20,893 bases of DNA from Lachnospiraceae bacterium (GTDB taxonomy: Bacteria > Bacillota > Clostridia > Lachnospirales > Lachnospiraceae), in NCBI GenBank assembly GCA_015057205.1, contig SVEW01000022.1, positions 1 to 20,893 of the forward strand. The letters run 5' to 3'. How positions within the stretch are numbered: position 1 is the stretch's first letter; each line of letters begins with the position of its first letter. A program made the translations under genes and the position numbers. This document shows positions 7,758 through 15,223 of this stretch, piece after piece. The notes under the pieces are model-generated. The model searched no databases. It was given only the letters and a program-made list of their open reading frames with translations, and was not told the origin of the DNA.

Positions 7758-8659
7758 GAAATACGAGTATAGAAATTGCGGGAGTAACCTTGAAAAATCC
7801 GGTGATGGTAGCTTCCGGAACCTTTGGGTCCGGTATGGAGTTCGCGGATTTTGTGGATTTGAATAAGCTTGGAGCGGTTGTAACCAAGGGGGTTGCCAGT
7901 GTGCCTTGGCCCGGAAACCCTACACCGCGTATAGCAGAGACACCGAGCGGGATGATGAATGCCATTGGTTTGCAGAACCCGGGAATTGAAATTTTTAAGA
8001 AACGGGATTTGCCATTTTTGGAAGAATATGATACAAAAGTAGTAGTGAATGTTGTGGGGAAGAGTATTCCCGAATATGTAGCGGTGGTGGAGCAGCTGGC
8101 AGATACCAACGCAGACTTATTAGAAATCAATATTTCCTGCCCGAATGTAAAAGAAGGGGGCATCGCTTTTGGCCAGGATCCAAAGGCAGTTGAGGAAATT
8201 ACCAAAGAAATAAAGAAAGTTGCCAAACAGCCGATTATTATGAAGCTGAGTCCGAATGTGACAGACATCACAGTGATGGCCAAGGCAGCGGTAGCAGGTG
8301 GGGCAGATGCATTATCTTTAATAAATACGCTGACCGGTATGAAGATTGATGTACACAAGCGGACTTTTGCCATTGCCAATAAAACCGGCGGATTGTCCGG
8401 ACCTGCCATTCACCCGATTGCCGTGCGTATGGTATACCAGGTGGCGCAGGCAGTGGATGTGCCGATTATTGGTATGGGTGGAATTGCTAGTGCGGAGGAT
8501 GCCATAGAAATGATGCTGGCAGGTGCTACTGCAGTAAGCGTAGGAACGGCAAATTTCCACAATCCTGCCATTACGATGGAGATTGTAAAGGGGATTGAGG
8601 AATACCTTGAGCGATATGATATTGCGGATGTTAGAGAGCTGATTGGCGCAGTTAGATAG
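7754..8659 (+). CDS. pyrD: Dihydroorotate dehydrogenase B catalytic subunit
   Basis: PyrD oxidises dihydroorotate to orotate. This is the class 1B, NAD-linked form that requires PyrK, which is encoded just before it. The 301 residues carry the FMN barrel with ISCPNVKEGGIAFGQDP, whose Cys is the expected active-site base of class 1 enzymes. Other barrel motifs include INTLTGM, KTGGLSGPAIHPIAVR and GMGGIASAEDAIEMMLAGA near the C-terminus. GGAGG (7742-7746) lies 7 bases before the ATG and inside the pyrK end. Only 17 bases separate it from the DAHP synthase gene, so transcription probably continues from pyr into aro genes. Confidence 0.96.
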   Translation: MRNTSIEIAGVTLKNPVMVASGTFGSGMEFADFVDLNKLGAVVTKGVASVPWPGNPTPRIAETPSGMMNAIGLQNPGIEIFKKRDLPFLEEYDTKVVVNVVGKSIPEYVAVVEQLADTNADLLEINISCPNVKEGGIAFGQDPKAVEEITKEIKKVAKQPIIMKLSPNVTDITVMAKAAVAGGADALSLINTLTGMKIDVHKRTFAIANKTGGLSGPAIHPIAVRMVYQVAQAVDVPIIGMGGIASAEDAIEMMLAGATAVSVGTANFHNPAITMEIVKGIEEYLERYDIADVRELIGAVR

Positions 8660-8676
8660 GAGTTAGAATAATAGCC

Positions 8677-9681
8677 ATGATTTTGATTTTGAAAAAGAAC
8701 CCGGAAACACAGGAATATAAGGATTTAAAAGCCTGGTTGGAGGCACAGCACGTGATTGTGAAAGAGACAATCGGTGAAGAGCGCATTGTTTGGGGACTTT
8801 TGGGAGATACGTCGGAAATTGATGCAGACCGGTTAGGGGCGTTGAAGATAGTAGAGAGTGTGAAACGTATGGATGAACCTTATAAGAAGGCAAGCCGGCA
8901 TTTTCATCAGGAGGATACGGTGATTCGTATTGGAAATTGTGAGATTGGCGGTAAAGATTTTTGCAGTATTGCAGGACCTTGTTCTGTGGAAACTGCGGAT
9001 CAAATTCGGGAAGTGGCTTTGTCCGTTGCTAAAAGCGGCGCAAATATGCTTCGTGGCGGAGCTTTTAAGCCCCGTACTTCACCCTATTCTTTTCAGGGAA
9101 AGCAGGAAGAAGGGATTCGTCTGCTTGAGCTAGCCAAAAAGGAAAGCGGACTTCCGATTGTGACGGAAATCATGGAAATCAGTCAGCTTCCATTGTTTGA
9201 AAACATCGATGTTATTCAGGTGGGAGCACGAAATATGCAGAATTATGCGCTTTTAAAAGAATTGGGAATGCAGGATAAGCCTGTTTTATTAAAGCGGGGA
9301 ATGAATGCAACGTATGAAGAATGGCTTATGAGCGCAGAGTACATTATGGCAGAAGGAAATGAGCAGGTGATTTTGTGTGAGCGTGGCATTCGTACGTTTG
9401 AAACGTATACACGTAATACACTGGATTTGACAGCGGTTCCTGCGTTGAAACGGTTGACACATTTACCGATTATCGTGGATCCGAGTCATGGAACCGGAAA
9501 GGCAGAGCTGGTGCCTGACATGGCCATGGCTTCCGTTGCCTGTGGAGCACACGGTGTTATGGTTGAGGTACATAACAATCCGGAACATGCGTGGAGCGAT
9601 GGAGCGCAGTCGATAGATACCTGCGAGTTTGCAAACTTAAATAGCAGAATGAAGGCGATGTATCAGTTTATGCAGGAGTAA
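8677..9681 (+). CDS. aroF: 3-deoxy-7-phosphoheptulonate synthase, type I-beta
   Basis: DAHP synthase condenses phosphoenolpyruvate with erythrose-4-phosphate, the committing step of aromatic amino acid synthesis. The 334 residues contain an N-terminal ferredoxin-like regulatory domain (about 1-70), as in the Thermotoga-type enzyme. The KDO8P/DAHP barrel follows, with IAGPCSVE near residue 100, RGGAFKPRTSPYSFQG, LKRGMNATYEEWL, CERGIRTFETYTRNTLDL and DPSHGTGK. No fused chorismate mutase is present here; that activity is on the fusion protein encoded three genes downstream. AGGAG (8658-8662) lies about 14 bases before the ATG, which is a long spacing. The gene starts the aro block inside the pyr cluster. 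Confidence 0.94.
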   Translation: MILILKKNPETQEYKDLKAWLEAQHVIVKETIGEERIVWGLLGDTSEIDADRLGALKIVESVKRMDEPYKKASRHFHQEDTVIRIGNCEIGGKDFCSIAGPCSVETADQIREVALSVAKSGANMLRGGAFKPRTSPYSFQGKQEEGIRLLELAKKESGLPIVTEIMEISQLPLFENIDVIQVGARNMQNYALLKELGMQDKPVLLKRGMNATYEEWLMSAEYIMAEGNEQVILCERGIRTFETYTRNTLDLTAVPALKRLTHLPIIVDPSHGTGKAELVPDMAMASVACGAHGVMVEVHNNPEHAWSDGAQSIDTCEFANLNSRMKAMYQFMQE

Positions 9682-9693
9682 GAGGGAGGAACT

Positions 9694-10788
9694 ATGGCAA
9701 AGGTATCCGTAAAGGGAACACATCCCTACGATGTTTTGGTTCGCCGGGGATTGCTTGGTGAATGCGGAAAGATTTTTCGTCAACAGGATATTTGCGGAAA
9801 CGTGTGCATTGTTACCGAGGAGACAGTTGCGCCTTTTTATCTGCAGACGGTACAGAAGTCATTGGTAGAAGCTGGATATAATGTGTCCAGTATTGTTTTA
9901 AAACCTGGAGAGTGCAGTAAAAATTTAATGTCGCTTCAACAAATTTTGTCCTTTTTGGCAAAGGAAGGACTAGACAGGAAAGATACACTTGTGGCACTTG
10001 GTGGCGGAGTCATTGGAGATATTACCGGATTCGTAGCAGGGATTTATTTGCGTGGCATTGCCTATGTGCAGATGCCCACAACCTTATTAGCTGCGGTGGA
10101 CTCTTCTGTTGGTGGCAAAACAGCGATAGACCTACCGGAGGGGAAGAATCTGGCAGGTCTATTTTGGCATCCGGATCTTGTTATAACAGATTTGGACTGC
10201 TTTCAAACTTTGCCATTTAAGGTTTACCGACAAGGAATGGCGGAAGTGGTGAAAACGGCTATTTTAGCGGGAGGGGAATTGTTCTCATTGTGTGAGAAGG
10301 CAACGTGTGATTGTGATTCGGATATGCTGGAAACTATGGTGACGGCATGCGTGACTTATAAGGCGCAGGTGGTAGAATCGGATTTTACAGAGCAGGGAGT
10401 TCGGAAACTATTGAATCTGGGGCATACGCCGGCGCATGTGATAGAAAAGCGAAGTGGGTATACGATATCCCACGGAGAAGCAGTTGCAAGAGGATTGTAT
10501 TTGATGACAGCAGTAGCCTATGTGAGAAATGAGCTGAGTGAGGAAACGGCTGAAAGGATTTTTGGCCTACTTGATAAGGAAAAATTTCCTGATGACATGG
10601 TATGCTTAGCAAAAGAATTTGCAGAAGAAGCGCAATATGATAAAAAAAGAAAGGGCGATTCCATTTCATTGATTTTGCCGGAAGGAATAGGGAATTGTGT
10701 AATTAAGGAAGTTCCCATTACGGAATTGGAAAAATTGTATGATGGAGCGATGCGGTATTTGTATGAACGTAACAATAAATCCCGGTAA
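9694..10788 (+). CDS. aroB: 3-dehydroquinate synthase
   Basis: AroB cyclises DAHP to 3-dehydroquinate using NAD and a divalent metal. The 364 residues show the NAD-binding GGGVIGDITGFVAGIYLRG, the MPTTLLAAVDSSVGGKTAID stretch, GMAEVVKTAIL and the metal-site region LNLGHTPAHVIE and SHGEAVARG. All are standard for the family. GGAGG lies in the 12-base gap after aroF. The 3' end overlaps the aroA start by 26 bases. The dehydroquinase that acts next in the pathway is not in this window. Confidence 0.95.
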   Translation: MAKVSVKGTHPYDVLVRRGLLGECGKIFRQQDICGNVCIVTEETVAPFYLQTVQKSLVEAGYNVSSIVLKPGECSKNLMSLQQILSFLAKEGLDRKDTLVALGGGVIGDITGFVAGIYLRGIAYVQMPTTLLAAVDSSVGGKTAIDLPEGKNLAGLFWHPDLVITDLDCFQTLPFKVYRQGMAEVVKTAILAGGELFSLCEKATCDCDSDMLETMVTACVTYKAQVVESDFTEQGVRKLLNLGHTPAHVIEKRSGYTISHGEAVARGLYLMTAVAYVRNELSEETAERIFGLLDKEKFPDDMVCLAKEFAEEAQYDKKRKGDSISLILPEGIGNCVIKEVPITELEKLYDGAMRYLYERNNKSR

Positions 10789-11980
10789 GTTTGAAGGAAC
10801 TATTCGGGGAATCGCCTCAAAATCAATGCTTCACCGCATGTTGTTTTGCGCGGCATGCTGTTCGGGGCAGACGGTTATTCAGTATGAAGGCCTATGCGAT
10901 GATGTGTTTGCAACTGTTGGGGCAATTGAAGCGTTAGGAGCCAGGGTTATGGTAGGCGAGCATGTGTTAGAGGTTAAACCACCCAAGCAACTGAAGACGA
11001 TAATTCGAAGACCGGTTGATTGCAAGGAAAGTGGTAGTACGTTACGATTTTTCCTGCCCATTGCGGCTGCGAAAACCAGAAGGGTAACAATAACAGGACA
11101 GGGTAGATTACCGGAGCGCCCTATGGATGACCTGCTTAAAAGTTTAATCGTAAATGGAAAACAAATCAAAACTACGCGTCTTCCAATTACTATGACGGGA
11201 GAGATAAGCGGTAGGGAGTTTGTGGTTCCTGGAAATGTAAGCTCGCAGTATCTATCTGGATTGCTGATGATGGCGCCATTGTTGAATGATGATATAATTA
11301 TTAAATGCGATACAAAACTGGAATCAGAACCTTATGTGGAGATGACGATGCATGTGATGGAGCAATTTGGTGTGTGCGTTGAAAAAGAAGGACAGCAGTA
11401 TCGGGTTGCAAAGGAGTCCGGCTATCGCTCTCCGGGGGAAATACAAGTGGAGAATGATTGGTCCAATGCTGCTTTTTTTCTGGTGGCAAATGCATTAGGA
11501 CAGTCTATCGAAATACCGTATCTGTATGAAAACAGTGTGCAAGGAGACAGGCAAATCCTGGACCTGATTGCACAGATACAGGAAAATCGGAGTCGGATAA
11601 TTGATTTATCCCAGGTTCCGGATTTGGCAGTCCCGCTTGCGGTGCTGGCAGCAGCGACCCCCGGGTTGACGGAGATGGTACATGGAGAACGCCTGCGACT
11701 GAAAGAGTCTGACCGGATTCATACCATTGCGCAGTTGATTTTATCCCTTGGAGGGAAGGCGAAAGAAACAGAAGACGGTCTGCTGATAGAAGGAACGCAA
11801 CTTCGCGGTGGAGCAGTTTATTCTTATAATGATCATCGGATTGTTATGGCAGCCGGCATAGCAGCCGGAGTCTGTAAGAAACCGGTTGCGATTATTGGAG
11901 CGGAAGCAGTGAATAAATCTTACCCGTATTTTTTTGAAGAACTAAAATCGATTGGAGGGATCCTGACATGGGAGAATTAG
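10763..11980 (+). CDS. aroA: 3-phosphoshikimate 1-carboxyvinyltransferase (EPSP synthase)
   Basis: AroA joins shikimate-3-phosphate and PEP to give EPSP. The 405 residues show the two-domain fold: the N-terminal ASKSMLHR (usual SKS..HR), ESGSTLRFF, GQGRLPERPMDDLL, SSQYLSGLLMMAPLL, VPDLAVPLAVLA with the likely catalytic Asp, LRLKESDRI with the catalytic Glu, and the C-terminal YNDHRIVMAAG. Start 10763 is chosen because MNVTINPGKFEGTI aligns with the usual EPSP synthase N-terminus. The upstream in-frame ATGs (10739, 10742) would add an unrelated leader. Thus it overlaps aroB by 26 bases, which suggests translational coupling. In the PEP-site loop, the positions equivalent to E. coli Gly96-Thr97 and Pro101 read Gly-Ser and Phe by eye. 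Confidence 0.93.
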   Translation: MNVTINPGKFEGTIRGIASKSMLHRMLFCAACCSGQTVIQYEGLCDDVFATVGAIEALGARVMVGEHVLEVKPPKQLKTIIRRPVDCKESGSTLRFFLPIAAAKTRRVTITGQGRLPERPMDDLLKSLIVNGKQIKTTRLPITMTGEISGREFVVPGNVSSQYLSGLLMMAPLLNDDIIIKCDTKLESEPYVEMTMHVMEQFGVCVEKEGQQYRVAKESGYRSPGEIQVENDWSNAAFFLVANALGQSIEIPYLYENSVQGDRQILDLIAQIQENRSRIIDLSQVPDLAVPLAVLAAATPGLTEMVHGERLRLKESDRIHTIAQLILSLGGKAKETEDGLLIEGTQLRGGAVYSYNDHRIVMAAGIAAGVCKKPVAIIGAEAVNKSYPYFFEELKSIGGILTWEN

Positions 11981-13482
11981 AGGATTTACGAAAAGAAGTT
12001 GACAAGATTAATGCGCAGATACAGGAGTTGTTTGTAAAGCGTATGGAGATTAGCGAAAAAATCGCTAAAATCAAAATAGAGCAGGGTCTTCCGGTTTATC
12101 AGAAAAGTCGGGAAGAGCAGATTCTGCAGAAAATTGACGAACAGGAAGAAAAGTATGGCAATTATACGAAGGTGCTTTTTAAGAAAATGATGGAATTATC
12201 AAGGGCAAGGCAGTCAGAGGTCCGTGGGTTTTATGGATTGTTGGGAAAGACGTTGTCGCATAGTTATTCTACGGAAATTCATGCAGCCCTGGGATGTGAG
12301 GATTATAACTTAGTGGAAGCAGAAGAGGATGAATTGGAAAATATTCTTCGGGATTCAGAGTATTGCGGACTTAACGTTACAATCCCTTATAAAAAAACGA
12401 TTTTAGACTATTGCGAAGAATGGTCGGATGAAGTAAAGGAAATTGGTAGTGCCAATACCCTGGTAAAAAAGTTTTCACATCAGGCGGAGGATGGAAAACT
12501 GGTTTATCATTGGGTTGCGCACAATACGGATGCCGCCGGATTTGAGGAACTGCTTCGCTTTGGAAGAATGAGCATGACGAATCAGAAGGTGTTAATCTTA
12601 GGAGCCGGCGGTGCGGCTGCGGCAGTGTTTTATGTGGCAAGAAAGCAGCGGGCTTTGGATGCAGTGATGGTTTCTCGTCATGGTTCCGATAATTACCAGA
12701 ATTTAGACCGCCATTATGATGCGGATATTATTGTAAACTGTACGCCGGTTGGGATGTATCCGGATATTACAGAACAACTAATTGATTTGCGTCCTTTCCA
12801 AAAATGCAAAGGTGTTATTGATTTGGTGTATAATCCACGTCGAACCCGATTATTGCAGCAGGCAGAGTCTCTTGGCATTCCCTGCATTGATGGATTGTAT
12901 ATGCTTGTGGCGCAAGCGGCCCATGCAGAAGCTATTTTCTTTGGAAAAGACTATGATAGTAAACAGGTACGTGATATTTATAAAAAAATATCGGCAGAAA
13001 AGAAAAATCTCGTTTTAATAGGTATGCCGGGTGCCGGTAAATCCAAAATTGCCAGTGAGATAGGTAGAATGTCGGGCAGAGAGGTCATTGACCTGGATTT
13101 AGAAATTCAAAAAAGATATAATAAATCACCGGAACAGATAATTAAAGCGGATGGAGAGGAGACATTTCGTGAGATTGAATCCACCGTTTTAAAAGATGTT
13201 TGTCAAATGAAGGGAATTGTTCTTGCAACCGGAGGAGGAACGCCCCTCAATGCAATAAACAAACAATTGCTAAAATGTGACGGATATGTGTGCTATATTT
13301 CCAGAGATATCAGACAGCTGGATTTGGTGGGACGTCCATTGGCAAATGAGGATAATATTGACTACCTTTTCAAAGAACGGTTGCCACATTATCGGGCGGC
13401 TATGGATGCCTCTTATGTGAATGAGTCGTCGATTTCCGGAATTGCACAGACGATTTACAGTGACTTTCTTCAAAAAGCATGA
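11968..13482 (+). CDS. aroE/aroK: Trifunctional chorismate mutase / shikimate dehydrogenase / shikimate kinase
   Basis: Three enzymes lie in one 504-residue chain. Residues 1 to about 86 are an AroQ-type chorismate mutase (LRKEVDKIN, KRMEISEKIAKIK, YQKSREEQI), which turns chorismate into prephenate. Residues about 87-340 are AroE: shikimate-binding LSHSYS (96-101), NVTIPYKK (136-143), HNTDAAGF with Asp188, the NADP loop GAGGAAAA (212-219), NCTPVGMYP and a VAQAAHAEAIFFG end. Residues about 346-504 are AroK: Walker A GMPGAGKSK (352-360), VIDLDLEI with the Mg/shikimate Asp residues, FREIES, ATGGGTP and lid VGRPLAN. No frameshift or stop separates the parts. GGAGGG (11954-11959) precedes the ATG by 8 bases, and the gene overlaps aroA by 13 bases. 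All three catalytic cores appear intact. Confidence 0.94.
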   Translation: MGELEDLRKEVDKINAQIQELFVKRMEISEKIAKIKIEQGLPVYQKSREEQILQKIDEQEEKYGNYTKVLFKKMMELSRARQSEVRGFYGLLGKTLSHSYSTEIHAALGCEDYNLVEAEEDELENILRDSEYCGLNVTIPYKKTILDYCEEWSDEVKEIGSANTLVKKFSHQAEDGKLVYHWVAHNTDAAGFEELLRFGRMSMTNQKVLILGAGGAAAAVFYVARKQRALDAVMVSRHGSDNYQNLDRHYDADIIVNCTPVGMYPDITEQLIDLRPFQKCKGVIDLVYNPRRTRLLQQAESLGIPCIDGLYMLVAQAAHAEAIFFGKDYDSKQVRDIYKKISAEKKNLVLIGMPGAGKSKIASEIGRMSGREVIDLDLEIQKRYNKSPEQIIKADGEETFREIESTVLKDVCQMKGIVLATGGGTPLNAINKQLLKCDGYVCYISRDIRQLDLVGRPLANEDNIDYLFKERLPHYRAAMDASYVNESSISGIAQTIYSDFLQKA

Positions 13483-13489
13483 CATTTGA

Positions 13490-13518
13490 TTGAATCTTGG
13501 AATGAAGTATGGTAGTAT
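13490..13518 (+). promoter_or_regulatory. Candidate internal promoter for pyrE
   Basis: A -35-like TTGAAT (13490-13495) and -10-like TAGTAT (13513-13518) are 17 bases apart, with TGG just before the -10 (extended -10 form). They lie in the 85-base gap before pyrE, the widest gap in the cluster after pyrC. This would give a leader of about 43 bases. No terminator is visible in the gap, so read-through from the aro genes is also likely. Confidence 0.5.
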
Positions 13519-13567
13519 AAAAAGGTACGTTACACTGGGAAATGGTTTGAAATGGAGGACACAAAAA

Positions 13568-14242
13568 ATGGAACAGTACAAACAGGAATTTATTGAGTTT
13601 ATGGTAGACTGTGGAGTGTTGAAATTTGGAGATTTCGTGACAAAAAGTGGCAGAAAAACTCCTTTTTTTGTGAACACCGGATTTTACCGAACCGGAGAAC
13701 AGATGGCTAGACTCGGAACCTATTATGCAAAGGCAATTTATGATCGATACGGAGCGGAGTTTGACGTGTTGTTTGGGCCGGCATACAAAGGAATCCCACT
13801 TACGGTTGCAACGACAATTGAATTAAGCAGTATGTACAATGCCGACATTCGATATTGTTCAAACCGTAAAGAGGTGAAGGACCATGGGGATAAAGGAATT
13901 TTATTAGGATCACCGATAGAAGACGGCGATCGTATTGTGATTATCGAAGATGTAACAACGGCAGGAACTTCGATTAAGGAGACGGTACCGATTTTGAAGG
14001 CACAGGGAAATGTTGACATTCGTGGCCTGGTAGTCTCCGTGGATCGTATGGAGCGTGGAACTACTGAGAAGAGCGCTTTGGAAGAAATACGAGAGAATTT
14101 TGGAATTGAAACAACCGCAATTGTAACCATGGAAGAAGTGGTGGAGCACCTTTATAATCGACCATATAAAGGAAAGATTATAATTGATGATGTGCTTCGG
14201 GCAGCAATTGATGAGTATTATGATCAGTATGGTGTGAAATAG
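13568..14242 (+). CDS. pyrE: Orotate phosphoribosyltransferase
   Basis: PyrE joins orotate and PRPP to give OMP, the substrate of PyrF. The 224 residues contain the PRPP-binding motif RIVIIEDVTTAGTSIKE, the FGPAYKGIPL loop and the catalytic flexible loop region NRKEVKDHGDKG. ATG 13568 is chosen because GGAGG (13554-13558) lies 9 bases upstream and MEQYKQEFIEFM is a typical N-terminus. The frame is open further upstream to 13490, but that leader has no homologous look. The gene is separated from pyrCFKD by four aromatic-pathway genes. Its stop TAG is followed after 9 bases by a small membrane-protein gene. Confidence 0.95.
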   Translation: MEQYKQEFIEFMVDCGVLKFGDFVTKSGRKTPFFVNTGFYRTGEQMARLGTYYAKAIYDRYGAEFDVLFGPAYKGIPLTVATTIELSSMYNADIRYCSNRKEVKDHGDKGILLGSPIEDGDRIVIIEDVTTAGTSIKETVPILKAQGNVDIRGLVVSVDRMERGTTEKSALEEIRENFGIETTAIVTMEEVVEHLYNRPYKGKIIIDDVLRAAIDEYYDQYGVK

Positions 14243-14251
14243 GAGAGAAGC

Positions 14252-14404
14252 ATGAACGAGAAGATTTATAAAACAATGAGTGCATCCGGTATCAGTTCGA
14301 TTGTAATTGGTATTATAATTGCAGCGGTAGGTATTGGCTGTGGAGCAGTATCCATTATATTTGGCGGGCATCTGTTGAAAAAGAGGAAACAAATTGTATT
14401 TTAG
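14252..14404 (+). CDS. Small membrane protein, 50 residues
   Basis: A short gene starts at ATG 14252, 6 bases after a good GGAG (14242-14245) that overlaps the pyrE stop. The protein begins MNEKIYKTMSASGIS. It then has one hydrophobic helix at about residues 14-37 (rich in Ile, Val, Gly and Ala) and ends in a basic tail (KKRKQ), so it is probably a single-span protein with the C-terminus in the cytoplasm. It ends 11 bases inside the VanZ-like gene. No function is known to me. Similar tiny proteins near pyrE and VanZ-like genes occur in Lachnospiraceae as far as I recall. The ribosome binding site, position and overlap argue that it is real. Confidence 0.75.
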   Translation: MNEKIYKTMSASGISSIVIGIIIAAVGIGCGAVSIIFGGHLLKKRKQIVF

Positions 14405-14888
14405 CAAAGAGGCAGACATTCGGCAGAATCATTCCTGGACAATGAGAAAAGTAGCGAAAATATGTTTTTGCACATATCTGATTGCGCTGGTATATTACCT
14501 GCTTTTTGCACAAAGAGAGTATTTGGCGAAGGGCTATAATCTGGTTCCCTTTGTGGAGATTACCCGTTACGTGCGCTATCGTGCAAGCATGGGAGTGCGT
14601 GTGGTCGTGGAGAATCTTGGTGGAAATATCATTGGATTTGTGCCCTTTGGTTTTTTATTGCCATTAATGGGAGCCATTTTTCAAAAGGGGCTGCGGGTGT
14701 GTTTGCTGATTTTTATTTTTAGCTTCTGCGTAGAGGGGATGCAGCTGATTTTACAGGCTGGCTGCTTTGACGTAGATGATATATTGTTAAATACTACGGG
14801 CGGTATCGTTGGCTTTATACTATACCTGGCAGTAGTTTATATAAGGAGTAAGATAAATGCTTCGAAGAAAGAAGAAACATCGAGATAG
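14394..14888 (+). CDS. VanZ-family membrane protein
   Basis: The protein has about 164 residues and four predicted membrane helices (about 20-40, 71-95, 98-120 and 133-152). The VanZ-like signature is present: ENLGGNIIGFVPFGFLLP, a central SFCVEGMQ, then CFDVDDILLNTTGGIVGF. VanZ itself gives low-level teicoplanin resistance, but most chromosomal members have no known role, so a resistance function should not be assumed. The chosen start is TTG 14394, because GAGG (14383-14386) is 7 bases upstream. The next ATG (14442, MRKVAK) has no good ribosome binding site but is possible. It overlaps the preceding small gene by 11 bases and the following one by 32. Confidence 0.87.
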   Translation: MYFSKEADIRQNHSWTMRKVAKICFCTYLIALVYYLLFAQREYLAKGYNLVPFVEITRYVRYRASMGVRVVVENLGGNIIGFVPFGFLLPLMGAIFQKGLRVCLLIFIFSFCVEGMQLILQAGCFDVDDILLNTTGGIVGFILYLAVVYIRSKINASKKEETSR

Positions 14889-15192
14889 AGCGAAATTTTC
14901 CGGCAGGAAACAGTCCGTGCGTGGGTGCGTAGGTTTTGGTATTGTGATAATTGCCTTGATGGCACTTATGCTATCTGTGAATTTTGCTTTTCTAAAAAAA
15001 GGCAATGCAGGATTGTTTATAGGGGATTTGGGGGTACTGTCCATGATAGTCGCGTTGGTTGGTGTGGTAGTCGAGATTTTATCCCTGACGGAAGAAGACA
15101 TATACAAATTGATTCCATCCATAGGAACGGTATTAGGGTGTCTGACCCTGCTTTCCTGGGTAGGAATTTATGTCATGGGCGCTTTATTATAA
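14857..15192 (+). CDS. Three-helix membrane protein of unknown function (DUF6142-like)
   Basis: The 111-residue protein has a very basic N-terminus (MLRRKKKHRDRAKFSGRK). Three hydrophobic helices follow at about 22-46, 52-77 and 84-110. A short acidic stretch (SLTEEDIY) lies between helices two and three. AGGAG (14844-14848) precedes the ATG by 8 bases. The gene starts 32 bases inside the VanZ-like gene, so the two are very likely translated together. From memory it resembles the small Lachnospiraceae family DUF6142, but this is uncertain. No catalytic motif is visible. Confidence 0.78.
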   Translation: MLRRKKKHRDRAKFSGRKQSVRGCVGFGIVIIALMALMLSVNFAFLKKGNAGLFIGDLGVLSMIVALVGVVVEILSLTEEDIYKLIPSIGTVLGCLTLLSWVGIYVMGALL

Positions 15193-15223
15193 AAATGAAA
15201 AAAGGAAAAAGGAGAACGTAATT

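Noticed and set aside
7747..8409. Long open frame of 220 codons on the minus strand across pyrD
   Set aside because: It lies wholly opposite the well-supported pyrD, has no ribosome binding site or recognisable motif, and its composition (Ser/Thr/Pro-rich) is what the complement of pyrD codons gives.
10739..10762. Extended aroA start at 10739
   Set aside because: The added residues (MMERCGIC) are not part of the EPSP synthase fold. The family N-terminus begins at MNVTI (10763).
14394..14888. Glycopeptide resistance gene (VanZ)
   Set aside because: Only the family-level VanZ-like domain is present and no van operon genes are nearby; resistance should not be inferred.
15170..15223. Extended aminopeptidase start at 15170
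   Set aside because: It lies inside the preceding membrane-protein gene and lacks a ribosome binding site; ATG 15224 has AAGGAG.
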